DNA of 64,000 nt from Mucilaginibacter ginsenosidivorax (lineage in GTDB: Bacteria; Bacteroidota; Bacteroidia; Sphingobacteriales; Sphingobacteriaceae). Shown piece after piece: positions 33,902 through 42,276 of the stretch; position 1 is the first letter of the stretch; every line of letters begins with the position of its first letter. The DNA is taken from assembly GCF_007971525.1 (NCBI RefSeq), contig NZ_CP042437.1, forward strand, positions 1,550,001 to 1,614,000, in the 5' to 3' direction. The notes below the pieces were generated by a model. The model worked only from the letters and a program-made list of their open reading frames with translations, ran no database searches and was not told the origin of the DNA. The translations under genes and the position numbers were made by a program.

Positions 33902-34732
33902 TTACAGGCTGCCAATTGCCTTACGGTAGTTGTTGATAGCTGTAACAATAGATTTCACGATAGCATCCTGCCCGCCGGGCGAGTTGAGGTAATCCTCTTC
34001 TTCGGGATTGTTAATAAAACCAGTTTCGATAAGTACGGCGGGCATAGCGCTATGGGCCAATACCAATACACCCTGCTCTTTCACACCTTCGCTTGGGCGG
34101 CCATCAAAATCTGTGAATTCTGCATTGAGCAAATCACCGAAGAGGATACTTTGTTTGCGGTATTTTTGAATATAGGCATTCAGGATAATGGCGTTTGACG
34201 GGTCGGTTTCATCATAGCTTTCGTAGTTTTGTTTGTAGTCTTTTTCCTGGAAGATAGATGCGTTTTCACGCACGGCCTCCTCCTGCTCTTTAAGCCTGTG
34301 GAAACCGTAAACCAGCAACAACACCCCCTTACGCTTATGGGCCGAAGCCGCATTTCCCTCGGGCGATGAGTTACAGTGGATAGAAACAAACAGGTTGCCA
34401 TGCGCCTGGTTGGCTATATTTGAGCGTTGATTGAGGGGGATAAAAGTATCATCGGTACGGGTCATTAGCGTGGTAATGCCCTTCATGCCGGTATCAATAT
34501 AAAGCTTCAATTTTTTGGCTATTGCCAGGGTAACATTTTTTTCAACCGAGTATGAGCCGCGGGCACCAGGGTCTTTGCCGCCATGGCCTGCATCAATAAT
34601 TACCGTTTTAAAGCGGAAGCCAGAGGTGGCCGGAATGGTGTCCCTTTGCTGGGCACGCAAACTAAAACAACACCACAGGCAAAGCCCTAAGCTGATGATT
34701 GCTACCGAAAAAAACTTTTTAAAACCCCTCAT
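33902..34732 (-). CDS. N-acetylmuramoyl-L-alanine amidase (AmiC-type)
   Basis: A 276-residue exported zinc amidase that cuts the bond between MurNAc and L-Ala in peptidoglycan. It has a signal peptide (residues 1-27) and the Amidase_3 motifs VIIDAGHGGKDPGARG with H50, E64 (VEKN), the third ligand in FVSIHCNSS and the catalytic Glu in VLIETGFINN. Bacteroidota homologues carry the same insertion (RLKEQEEAVRENASIF). The start overlaps the Fur stop by 4 bp (ATGA), so the two are coupled in translation, which is an uncommon pairing. It acts in the periplasm at septa or during wall turnover. Confidence 0.95.
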   Translation of the reverse strand: MRGFKKFFSVAIISLGLCLWCCFSLRAQQRDTIPATSGFRFKTVIIDAGHGGKDPGARGSYSVEKNVTLAIAKKLKLYIDTGMKGITTLMTRTDDTFIPLNQRSNIANQAHGNLFVSIHCNSSPEGNAASAHKRKGVLLLVYGFHRLKEQEEAVRENASIFQEKDYKQNYESYDETDPSNAIILNAYIQKYRKQSILFGDLLNAEFTDFDGRPSEGVKEQGVLVLAHSAMPAVLIETGFINNPEEEDYLNSPGGQDAIVKSIVTAINNYRKAIGSL

Positions 34733-35175
34733 TTTTTTACCGCCTTTTTACTGCATTTGGGGCACAGGCCGGTTGCGTATAGTGTAAAGCCCTGAGGCTC
34801 AAAACCTGGTGGCAGCGTTATGGCTGGCAGGTGCAAATCATCAAGGCAGTATACATTTTTGCATTGGGTGCAGTTGAAATGCAGGTGCTCGTCATGGTGG
34901 TGGCCTTCATCGCAGCTGGATGAGCATAGGGCGTAGTTAGCCGTGCCATTTAAATCAAACACCTTGTGGATAATGCCTTTTTCTTCAAAAGCATTCAGGA
35001 TGCGATATAAGGTAACCCGGTCAATATCGTTCATAACACTCTCCAGGTCAGGCTGTGAGGTGGCTGCGTTACGGGCCGACATCATGGACAATACCCGGAG
35101 CCTCGGGGCTGTTTTTTTTAAATGGTGCCTGTTCAGCAGGTCCTCGAAGTGAAAGTTGTTGCGGGCTGGTTCCAT
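34729..35175 (-). CDS. Fur-family metal-responsive repressor
   Basis: A 148-residue Fur-superfamily regulator. The winged helix covers about 15-85 (KTAPRLRVLSMM, SVMNDIDRVTLYRILNAFEEKGIIHKV). The metal part has HHHDEHLHF (92-100) and two structural CxxC pairs, C102/C105 and C138/C141. The subtype (Fur, Zur or PerR) cannot be told from the sequence; the rich His stretch and short length resemble Bacteroidota Fur-type proteins. The start is ATG 35175. A promoter -7 element inside a TGCAA-N12-TTGCA dyad lies about 25 bp upstream, which suggests autoregulation. The amidase gene overlaps its end. Confidence 0.93.
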   Translation of the reverse strand: MEPARNNFHFEDLLNRHHLKKTAPRLRVLSMMSARNAATSQPDLESVMNDIDRVTLYRILNAFEEKGIIHKVFDLNGTANYALCSSSCDEGHHHDEHLHFNCTQCKNVYCLDDLHLPAITLPPGFEPQGFTLYATGLCPKCSKKAVKK

Positions 35176-35199
35176 TTAAATTTTACAGGAGTGTATACG

Positions 35200-35221
35200 T
35201 GCAAATATACACAACGTTGCA
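35200..35221 (-). promoter_or_regulatory. Candidate fur promoter with overlapping operator dyad
   Basis: On the minus strand TATATTTG (35209-35202) fits the -7 consensus TAnnTTTG and would give a leader of about 20 bases before ATG 35175. It lies within a dyad TGCAA-N12-TTGCA (35200-35221). The overlap suggests repression, possibly by the Fur-family protein itself. Operator identity is inferred. Confidence 0.45.
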
Positions 35222-35647
35222 TTAAGGATAAAATTATACCGGCCCCTGTTATACAGGTGTTCGGTTTTTGAGAGGAATACAGGGGTGTTCGGGCCGGAAG
35301 CAGCATAAACAATTATAAATCAAACACTTAAGTGTTCGGATACATTTTCTATCAAAACAACAAGTAACTGACAATCAATATTTTAACTTTTCACACGTGT
35401 TCGGATTTGGGTAAAACACCGGCTATTTTTGGAACAACCGAACGCCGGCATGATCTTGTCATTCCCTCCATGCGCTTAACCGCCCGCTCCAATTGCAATC
35501 TCATACGGCCGGCAGGCAAAAAGCGCATACAAAGCAGCACTTTATTGCCATTTATAAGCACTTTTGGTACATTTATTTACACCCATAGCATACTTTTTGT
35601 ACACCCGTTGGCACACATCTATTTTAACACTTTATAACCTGCTTAAT
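35222..35647. other. Gene-free gap with four GTGTTCGG copies and a 14-bp palindrome
   Basis: GTGTTCGG occurs at 35257, 35285, 35332 and 35397, all on the plus strand, with spacing of 28, 47 and 65 bp. The third copy is joined to the perfect palindrome AACACTTAAGTGTT (35323-35336). A plus-strand frame at 35407-35637 shows no family features, and I do not count it as a gene. The gap lies upstream of fur and downstream of a histidine kinase gene, so sites here could only govern fur or an unseen RNA. Confidence 0.55.
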
Positions 35648-37603
35648 TTAATTGTTTAATGATGGGATGCTGAAATAAAACGAGCTGCCAACGCCAGCCT
35701 TACTTTCAAACCATATGGTACCGTTATTTCTTTCTACCAGTTCTTTGCATAATAAAAGGCCAAGCCCGCTGCCTTTTTCGCTGGCTGTACCATACGTTGT
35801 GTATGACGAAAATTTATCAAATATCCTGGCCTGGGCTTCCTCCGGAATACCTTTGCCATTGTCCTTCACGGTGATGATAGTGACCGATTCCTTTTGCTCT
35901 GCACTCACTGTAACTGTATCGCCAGCTTTTGAAAATTTCACCGCATTCTCCACTAAATTCCTGATCACAATATCTATCATTATTTCATCGGCATAAACGG
36001 TTTCGGGCCGGGTAAGTTGCACCCCTGTTACTTTCACCTCTTTTTCGGCTGCCCGCTCTTTAAGCAGGGTTACGTTTTGCTCAATCACACTTTGCACATT
36101 AAAACAAGCGGGGTTAGCCTGGATACCGTCCATCTGGCTTTTTGACCAGTACAGCAGGTTTTCGACCAGGTGCGCAGTTATTGTGAGGGTATCTGATACT
36201 TTACCGACCCAAAACTTACTTTCTTCTTTGGATAACTCATCTCCCTTTATCACGTCCATCATATGGCTGATGGTATAGATAGGCCCCCTCAAATCGTGCC
36301 CAATAATAGAAAACAGCCTGTCTTTTACGTGTACCAGTTCTTCCAGCTGCATATTTTGCGCTGTTATATCTTTATTCTGACGTGCCAGCTGCTCGCTAAG
36401 CTTCCGTTTCTGCGCGTAACTTCTGAACAGCACAAAAGCGAATATAAGTAACGATATGGCCCCTGCTGTTAACAAATCGCGCCGTATTCGTACCCTTTCC
36501 AGCTCTTTTTGGCCTATAACCTTATCTTTATTCAATACGTCAATTTGCCGCTGTTTTTGTTCCAGCTCATAGGATGATTGTATATTCCGGATAACTTTTT
36601 CTTTTTCGGCGGTTTTCAGGCTGTCGTTTAAAGCAAATTCAAGGTTCCGGTAGTATAGCGCTTCTTTATAACTGCCTTTTTTTTGATTGGTTAAATACAG
36701 TACTTGATAAGCAGTTGCAATAAGTTCAATAATACCCGATTTTTTACTTTCTTGCAGGCCCTGTTGCGCATATTGCATGCTTGCATTGTAGTTACCTGTA
36801 TAATAACTGGTAAGCGCCAGGCCGTTATGGCAATAAGCAACATCTTCATCGTCGCCGTTTTTTTGAGCAATAGCAAGCGCTTTATAAAAATAAACCTGTG
36901 CCCGCTCGTAATCTTTTTTGGTTACGTAGTTTTCGCCAATATTATACAATGCAACGGTGGTGTTGATGGGATTTTTCCCCCTTTTAGCTATTACCAGGGC
37001 CTGGGTATTATATAGTATGGAAGAATCGGGCTGGCCTTTTTTCTTAAATATCTCGCCTAAGTTTATCAATAAGCTCACTACTCCCTCATGTGTGGGGTCG
37101 TTTTGTTTAAGCGCTATTTTATAAGCCTGCCGGTTATAGTAAAGCGCCTTTGAATAATCCTCAATACTAATGTACATGCCGCTAATGTTATTATATTCAT
37201 TCCCCGTTAACCCTTCCATTCCTAACTTTTGGCTGATGCGTAAACACCTGAAATGGCATTCCAATGCTTCGGGCCACTTGCCTTTGTACCCAAGGGCCAC
37301 GCCTTTTGAAACATAAGCCAGTGCAATACCTTTTTCAAAATTGATTTTTTGCGCAAGTTCAAGCGATTTTTGCGCCATTAAAAGAGCGCTATCGGCGTTT
37401 CGGCCCCAGTACTGCCTGGAAATTGAATAATAAAGGTTTACCCTGTCGGTATCTTGTTTTGCTGCATTGAGTTTGCCTAAGAGTGCCTGTATGTGATTGG
37501 CCTGGGCCATGCCGGGAGATGGGAGCGTAACAACCAATACAGCGCATATAACAATGTACCGCATATAAAAATACAGCTTATACGTAAGTAAAGGTTTGTT
37601 CAT
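35648..37603 (-). CDS. TPR-containing membrane sensor histidine kinase
   Basis: A 651-residue protein. A signal-like N-terminus is followed by about six TPR units (40-330) expected in the periplasm, a coiled segment, one membrane helix (377-396) and a cytoplasmic kinase. HisKA has the phosphoacceptor H436 in IIGHDLRGPIY; HATPase has NLVENAVKFSKAG, DNGKGIPEEAQARIF and GSGLGLLLCKELVERNNG. This architecture is common in Bacteroidota, where the TPR part senses an unknown signal. No response regulator is adjacent, so the partner is elsewhere. ATG 37564 would start closer to the signal peptide (MRYIVICAVLVV) and is a possible start. It lies after a gap of 238 bp behind another kinase on the same strand. 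Confidence 0.92.
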   Translation of the reverse strand: MNKPLLTYKLYFYMRYIVICAVLVVTLPSPGMAQANHIQALLGKLNAAKQDTDRVNLYYSISRQYWGRNADSALLMAQKSLELAQKINFEKGIALAYVSKGVALGYKGKWPEALECHFRCLRISQKLGMEGLTGNEYNNISGMYISIEDYSKALYYNRQAYKIALKQNDPTHEGVVSLLINLGEIFKKKGQPDSSILYNTQALVIAKRGKNPINTTVALYNIGENYVTKKDYERAQVYFYKALAIAQKNGDDEDVAYCHNGLALTSYYTGNYNASMQYAQQGLQESKKSGIIELIATAYQVLYLTNQKKGSYKEALYYRNLEFALNDSLKTAEKEKVIRNIQSSYELEQKQRQIDVLNKDKVIGQKELERVRIRRDLLTAGAISLLIFAFVLFRSYAQKRKLSEQLARQNKDITAQNMQLEELVHVKDRLFSIIGHDLRGPIYTISHMMDVIKGDELSKEESKFWVGKVSDTLTITAHLVENLLYWSKSQMDGIQANPACFNVQSVIEQNVTLLKERAAEKEVKVTGVQLTRPETVYADEIMIDIVIRNLVENAVKFSKAGDTVTVSAEQKESVTIITVKDNGKGIPEEAQARIFDKFSSYTTYGTASEKGSGLGLLLCKELVERNNGTIWFESKAGVGSSFYFSIPSLNN

Positions 37604-37841
37604 ACATTATAATTAATTAGAACCGTTAATATAACGTTAAATGAACGATATTAATAAGGTATTTATAAATAAGGTATTATCATTTTAATATTTGTAATTG
37701 GGCGCAATTTAGGGAGTACTACCTATGAAAGGCAGAAACAGAATGACAATGCCCTTGCGTAGGAATTTGGGCCGCAAATGAAATGGCTTAACCTGAGTTT
37801 TTTTTGTTGCTTTTGGTACGGTTTGCAATATTTATTGCGCT

Positions 37842-39737
37842 TTAAACACCGGCTTTTGTAACCGGAAATTCTAAAGTAATCTCTGTGCCCTGGGTTAGTT
37901 TGCTTTTCACACTTATACTCCCTCCTAAAGCCTCAACCTGGGTTTTAACCATAAAAAGCCCCACGCCCTTGCCTTCCATGGTTGTATCAAAACGTTTGTA
38001 CAGGCCAAACAAATTAGCAGCGTTTTTGTCAAGATCGATGCCTTTGCCGTTATCTTTAAAGGTAAGCCTTATTTTATCATTCAGCCTATGGCTTTCAATA
38101 TGAATAAGCGGCGCAATACCGGCCCGGCGATATTTGATACTATTTGAAATAATATTATAAAAAATACTGTAAAGAAAACTCTGTACAGTAAACATGGCAT
38201 CTATTTCATCAAAAGTGCATTCAAAGAATGCGTTTTCGCTCATGATAACCTGTTGCATATCTCCCTTAATGCCGTTCACCAGGTCATTAAAAACCACCAG
38301 GTCTTTTTGCTCATTTACCACCTTGCGGGTTTGTAAAATATGGTTCAGATCTTTAATAACGGTATCAATGTCCTTTGCCGATTGCGCGGCTTTTTCAAGT
38401 ACCTCGTGCAATTCGCTCAGCGTTTCATCTTTTTCGTCAATAAGGTACGACAGGCCGATTATGTTGGCTACGGGCGCCCGCAGATTATGCGATATAATAT
38501 AAGTAAACTGTTCCAGGTCTTTATTTTGCTGAATCAAATCGGCCGTTATCTTTTCGCGTTCAAGCCCGGCAATTTTATGCCCGGTAATGTTTTTGTTGGC
38601 CACCACAAAACCACAGGGCATATGGGCTTCGTTTTTTACAACAAACCACTGTACCTGATACCATTCTGCAGTACCATCAGCTTTCGGATAATTTAATTCA
38701 TATTCGACACTTCCATCCCGGCTTACCTTTGCCAGCAGTTCCTCTACAAAAGTCCATCTTTCTGCAGGGAAATACGCTTTTATCGGCTGGCTCATCTCCA
38801 ATGTTTTGTTGCCGCGTTCTTCGGCATACTTTTGCGCCTTTGTGTTAAAAGAAACAATTTTCAGTTCGTCATCAAACAGTACGTATGCAATATCCGTGTT
38901 ATCGAAAATAGCGCGCAGGTTTGCTTCTGATTTTTGCAGCGCTTCCTGGTCCTGTTTGCTTTGGGTAATATCGGTTACCATGGCAAGGGCTCCCCTGTAC
39001 CTGCCCGTTTTATCAAAAATCGGGTTGGCCGATATATTTGCCCAAACATCCTCGCCATTCTTTTTTACATACCTGATATTTAAATTTTCTTTGGCCCCGT
39101 TCCTGCGCCTTTCCATACAGGCTATAGCGTAGGCCTTACCCTCTTCATCCATAAAATCATAAAGCTCTTTTCCCATCATTTCTTCTGCGGAGTAGCCCAG
39201 GATTTCGCCTATCTTGCTGTTTACAAAATTGGTTTTTTCGTTTTCATCAATTGTCCAGATACCCTCCTGCGCGGTTTCAACAATTTGCCGGTACAGCTCC
39301 TCGCTTAACCTAAGGGTTTCCTTTTCGGCTTTGCCCGATGTAATATCCCTGATAATACCTTGGGCCTTTATTAAATGCCCGGAATGGTCTAATACGGGTA
39401 TTGTCTTTTTCTCCACCCAACGTATTGTGCCATCTTTATGGATGATGCGAAACTGACCTGTAAATTGCTCAGCCCGTTCCAGGCTTCTTTGCTCATCAAC
39501 AACAATATCGCTATCTGCCGGGTGAACCATATCAAACAACAACCGGTTGCCCGCCATAAAATCTTCGGGTTTATAACCAAATAGCTTTTCGCATGCATCC
39601 GATATTTGCAATACGCGCATGTTTACCGTATCCACAGCAAAGAAAACTTCGTCCATAGCATTAAAAAATGCCATCAAATTATCATGGGTACCTTCCTGTG
39701 TTTGCATCTTAACGGCTATAGGTTTATTTGGTAACAT
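37842..39737 (-). CDS. Soluble multi-PAS sensor histidine kinase
   Basis: A 631-residue cytoplasmic kinase without membrane helices. Three PAS domains with PAC motifs lie at about 20-145, 145-265 and 270-395 (each followed by an IRDIT/VTDIT/KNIT-type end). HisKA begins near residue 405 with FTYIISHNLRAPVANIIGL, and HATPase shows IISNSIKYR, DNGKGIDLDK and GKGVGLFMVKTQVEALGG. PAS domains may bind haem, flavin or small ligands; the type cannot be told. No receiver or regulator gene is coupled to it. It and the TPR kinase are separated by 238 bp. Confidence 0.92.
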   Translation of the reverse strand: MLPNKPIAVKMQTQEGTHDNLMAFFNAMDEVFFAVDTVNMRVLQISDACEKLFGYKPEDFMAGNRLLFDMVHPADSDIVVDEQRSLERAEQFTGQFRIIHKDGTIRWVEKKTIPVLDHSGHLIKAQGIIRDITSGKAEKETLRLSEELYRQIVETAQEGIWTIDENEKTNFVNSKIGEILGYSAEEMMGKELYDFMDEEGKAYAIACMERRRNGAKENLNIRYVKKNGEDVWANISANPIFDKTGRYRGALAMVTDITQSKQDQEALQKSEANLRAIFDNTDIAYVLFDDELKIVSFNTKAQKYAEERGNKTLEMSQPIKAYFPAERWTFVEELLAKVSRDGSVEYELNYPKADGTAEWYQVQWFVVKNEAHMPCGFVVANKNITGHKIAGLEREKITADLIQQNKDLEQFTYIISHNLRAPVANIIGLSYLIDEKDETLSELHEVLEKAAQSAKDIDTVIKDLNHILQTRKVVNEQKDLVVFNDLVNGIKGDMQQVIMSENAFFECTFDEIDAMFTVQSFLYSIFYNIISNSIKYRRAGIAPLIHIESHRLNDKIRLTFKDNGKGIDLDKNAANLFGLYKRFDTTMEGKGVGLFMVKTQVEALGGSISVKSKLTQGTEITLEFPVTKAGV

Positions 39738-40413
39738 GAAAGTAACAAGTTTGATTTAAAAAAACCAAAGCATATTGCACAGCCCCCGGAAAATGCGATT
39801 CTCCTTTTCGTTAATCAAAATTAAGTTAAACCGGGCTGGCCATGCTTAAAAATTTTGGGTGGTATAAAAGGCAAGTTGCATAATATTTAAAAACACTATG
39901 GGTGTTAGCCATAGTGAATGTAATATACGCAATTGCAAAACTTATATAAAAGCTATTTTTAAATAGATTAGTTATTATAATTAAGCAGCGCAATTATTGC
40001 AAGTTATTGATTTTCAATATCTATTAAAACATTTGCTATTATTTTAAACATTTTATGCTGCCACAAACCAGCCATCCAATGGTTACCGGGTAAGCTGGGC
40101 AATATTTAATTAAGCAAAATTGGCCAATCATTCAGCGCGATTAACATATCTTTTATTTTTTTAATAAACCAATTAATTCATTTTATTAATCATCCTGTTT
40201 CATTTACGGTGCAATTAATGGAACTGGAAGTGTTTTTTGCAAAATATTTATTGGCTTACACCAAAAAAACATATTGCCATATTACAATCGGGGTAAAGTT
40301 CACCGGCAATTGTAATTAGTTTAATACAAATATTTTATTTTAGTTTGTATCATTGGATACAAGCCTTGTATCGCAATAAACCTAATTTAACTATAAGTAT
40401 AAGCAATCAAAAA
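39738..40413. other. AT-rich gap upstream of the SusC/SusD locus
   Basis: No gene is visible in these 676 bp. The sequence is AT-rich. A small dyad GTATC-ATTG-GATAC (40347-40360) lies about 60 bp before the sigma factor start. A frame from 40345 would extend the sigma factor by 23 residues but has no family features. The promoters of the sigma factor and, in the other direction, of the PAS kinase must lie here. Confidence 0.5.
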
Positions 40414-40995
40414 ATGTCGTACAATTTGTCTGACTTAACGGATATTGTAAACGAGGTAGCTGTGCATGACAGTTATATCGCTTACAAAAAGTTATTCGGA
40501 TTGCTTTTCCCATCAATAAAGCGTTTTTCATACAGCCTGTTAAAATCGCCCGAACTGGCCGAGGAAGTAGCATCAGATGTAATGATCACCCTGTGGCGAA
40601 AACGCGAATCTATTACCGCTATAGATAATATTAAAGTGTACGCTTTTGTTATTGCAAAAAACCTGTGCTTAAATATCTTAAAAAAGAATTCGGGCGGCAG
40701 AATAGTTTCTTTGGATGATATTGCTGTAAACTTACGTATTGATAATACAACCCCGGAGTGGATATTGATTAATGACGAATTAAGGGCCAGCCTCAATAAC
40801 GCTATCAACGAATTACCAACCAGGTGTAAAATAATTTTCAGGTTGGTAAAAGAAGATGGCCTGAGTTATAAGGAAGTTTCAGAAATTCTTGACATATCCA
40901 TTAAAACAGTTGATGCTCAACTTGTTATAGCCACCAGGCGCCTGTCTGTTTCTATTAAAAAGGAGTTTAACCTTAGCCCGGTAAAAAAATATTGA
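40414..40995 (+). CDS. ECF-type RNA polymerase sigma factor
   Basis: A 193-residue sigma-70 factor of the extracytoplasmic-function type, FecI-like. Region 2 lies at about 20-85 (AYKKLFGLLFPSIKRFSYSL, ELAEEVASDVMITLWRKRE), region 4 at about 130-180 (LPTRCKIIFRLVKEDGLSYKEVSE, SIKTVDAQLVIATRRL). The SKEVAEILxIS-like helix-turn-helix is complete. The start ATG 40414 fits the family length; upstream ATG-like codons do not. The anti-sigma FecR, SusC with STN domain and SusD genes follow on the same strand, the standard cell-surface signalling set by which a polysaccharide transporter signals its own expression. Confidence 0.93.
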   Translation: MSYNLSDLTDIVNEVAVHDSYIAYKKLFGLLFPSIKRFSYSLLKSPELAEEVASDVMITLWRKRESITAIDNIKVYAFVIAKNLCLNILKKNSGGRIVSLDDIAVNLRIDNTTPEWILINDELRASLNNAINELPTRCKIIFRLVKEDGLSYKEVSEILDISIKTVDAQLVIATRRLSVSIKKEFNLSPVKKY

Positions 40996-41060
40996 TTTTT
41001 TTTAGGGAGATTTTCTGTTTCTGTTGTCCTTCGGCTTAATTACCCAACATTTAGTTATTA

Positions 41061-42140
41061 ATGGAGCAGGAAAGGATTATACAGTTATTAACCAGGAAAC
41101 TGGCTGGTGAAGCTACCAGCCAGGAATTGTTGGAGCTAAACGAACTGCTTGCATTGTTTCCCGAAGCCTTGTACTACGAAGAGGTGCTAAACCAAATTAC
41201 CTTTAAAGAAGAACTACAGGAAGAAATTGATATAGATGAAGCCTTTGCGCTGCATGAACAAAAATACGGGCATGAGTTTGCTGATAATGACCAGAAATTA
41301 CCTGTTACCAATTTAAAAAAGAGGTTTGTTACACGCTGGCTGGTGGCTGCCTCGCTGATAACCATAAGCAGTTTCGCCGTCTACCTGTTATATCGTAGTA
41401 AAAAAAACAACAATGTTTCATACACTCCCGATATGGAAATTGTATGCGGCAAACGGATGCGCAAAAAAATAATGCTTCCGGATGGTACAAGCGTTTGGCT
41501 TAATACCAACAGTAAGCTTCAGTACGATGATGCCATGCTGAGTAAAGACCGCCGGGAGGTAAGGCTGTACGGTGAGGCCTTTTTTGACGTAGCCAAAGAT
41601 AAAAAGCATCCTTTCATAATCCATACCGAAAAAATAGCCGTAAAAGTTTTGGGTACGGCCTTTAATATCAAAGCCTATCCGGGGGAAGCTGTTACCGAAA
41701 CAACACTCATCAGGGGATTAATTGAGCTATCGCTTAACAGCGATCCGCAACGGAAAATATTACTGCGCGCCAAAGAGAAACTCGCTTTAAAAGAAAGCGT
41801 GCAAAATGAGCCTATTGATAAAACCACAGCCCCCCCCATTCATAACAAGCTGGTTATTGAAAATGTTGAACCGGTCGAAATTTCAAACAAGGATTATATT
41901 GAAGAAACCTCATGGCTACAAAACAAACTGGTTTTCAAAGACGAATCATTTGAAGAGCTGGTGCCTAAGTTAGAAAAATGGTATAACGTAACCTTTAAAA
42001 TTAATAATAAAACCGCGGCCGGCTACAGGTTTACCGGCATTTTTGAAAACGAAACACTAACCCAGGCATTAACAGAAATGCAAATTATAAGACCATTTAA
42101 ATTTAAGATAACCGCCAATGACATAGTAACCATTAACTAA
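41061..42140 (+). CDS. FecR-family anti-sigma factor
   Basis: A 359-residue protein: cytoplasmic sigma-binding helices (residues 1-75), a membrane helix (92-111, RWLVAASLITISSFAVYLLY), the FecR domain (about 125-230, EIVCGKRMRKKIMLPDGTSVWLN, LYGEAFFDVAKDKKHPF, VLGTAFNIKAY) and a C-terminal DUF4974-like domain (ENKLVFKDESFEELVPKLEKWY, TGIFENETLTQALTEMQ). It holds the sigma factor inactive until the SusC STN domain passes on a signal. The gene starts 65 bp after the sigma factor. Confidence 0.93.
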   Translation: MEQERIIQLLTRKLAGEATSQELLELNELLALFPEALYYEEVLNQITFKEELQEEIDIDEAFALHEQKYGHEFADNDQKLPVTNLKKRFVTRWLVAASLITISSFAVYLLYRSKKNNNVSYTPDMEIVCGKRMRKKIMLPDGTSVWLNTNSKLQYDDAMLSKDRREVRLYGEAFFDVAKDKKHPFIIHTEKIAVKVLGTAFNIKAYPGEAVTETTLIRGLIELSLNSDPQRKILLRAKEKLALKESVQNEPIDKTTAPPIHNKLVIENVEPVEISNKDYIEETSWLQNKLVFKDESFEELVPKLEKWYNVTFKINNKTAAGYRFTGIFENETLTQALTEMQIIRPFKFKITANDIVTIN

Positions 42141-42276
42141 AAGAGAGAAGAAAGAGGATTACAATAAAAAAGCGGGAAATGCTCGAATATTCCCCGCCGT
42201 ATTATCAATCCATTAAATCAGTAACAGGATGTTGCTGATAACTAACCGATTGTTTTATTACTAACACCGTAAAATT

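Noticed and set aside
35407..35637. 76-codon plus-strand frame between fur and the histidine kinase
   Set aside because: No signal, helix or family pattern, and no promoter. Its start lies next to the GTGTTCGG repeats.
42172..42197. Hairpin GCGGGAA/TTCCCCGC between fecR and susC as a terminator
   Set aside because: The stem has a bulge and no T run; it might only be a weak attenuator.
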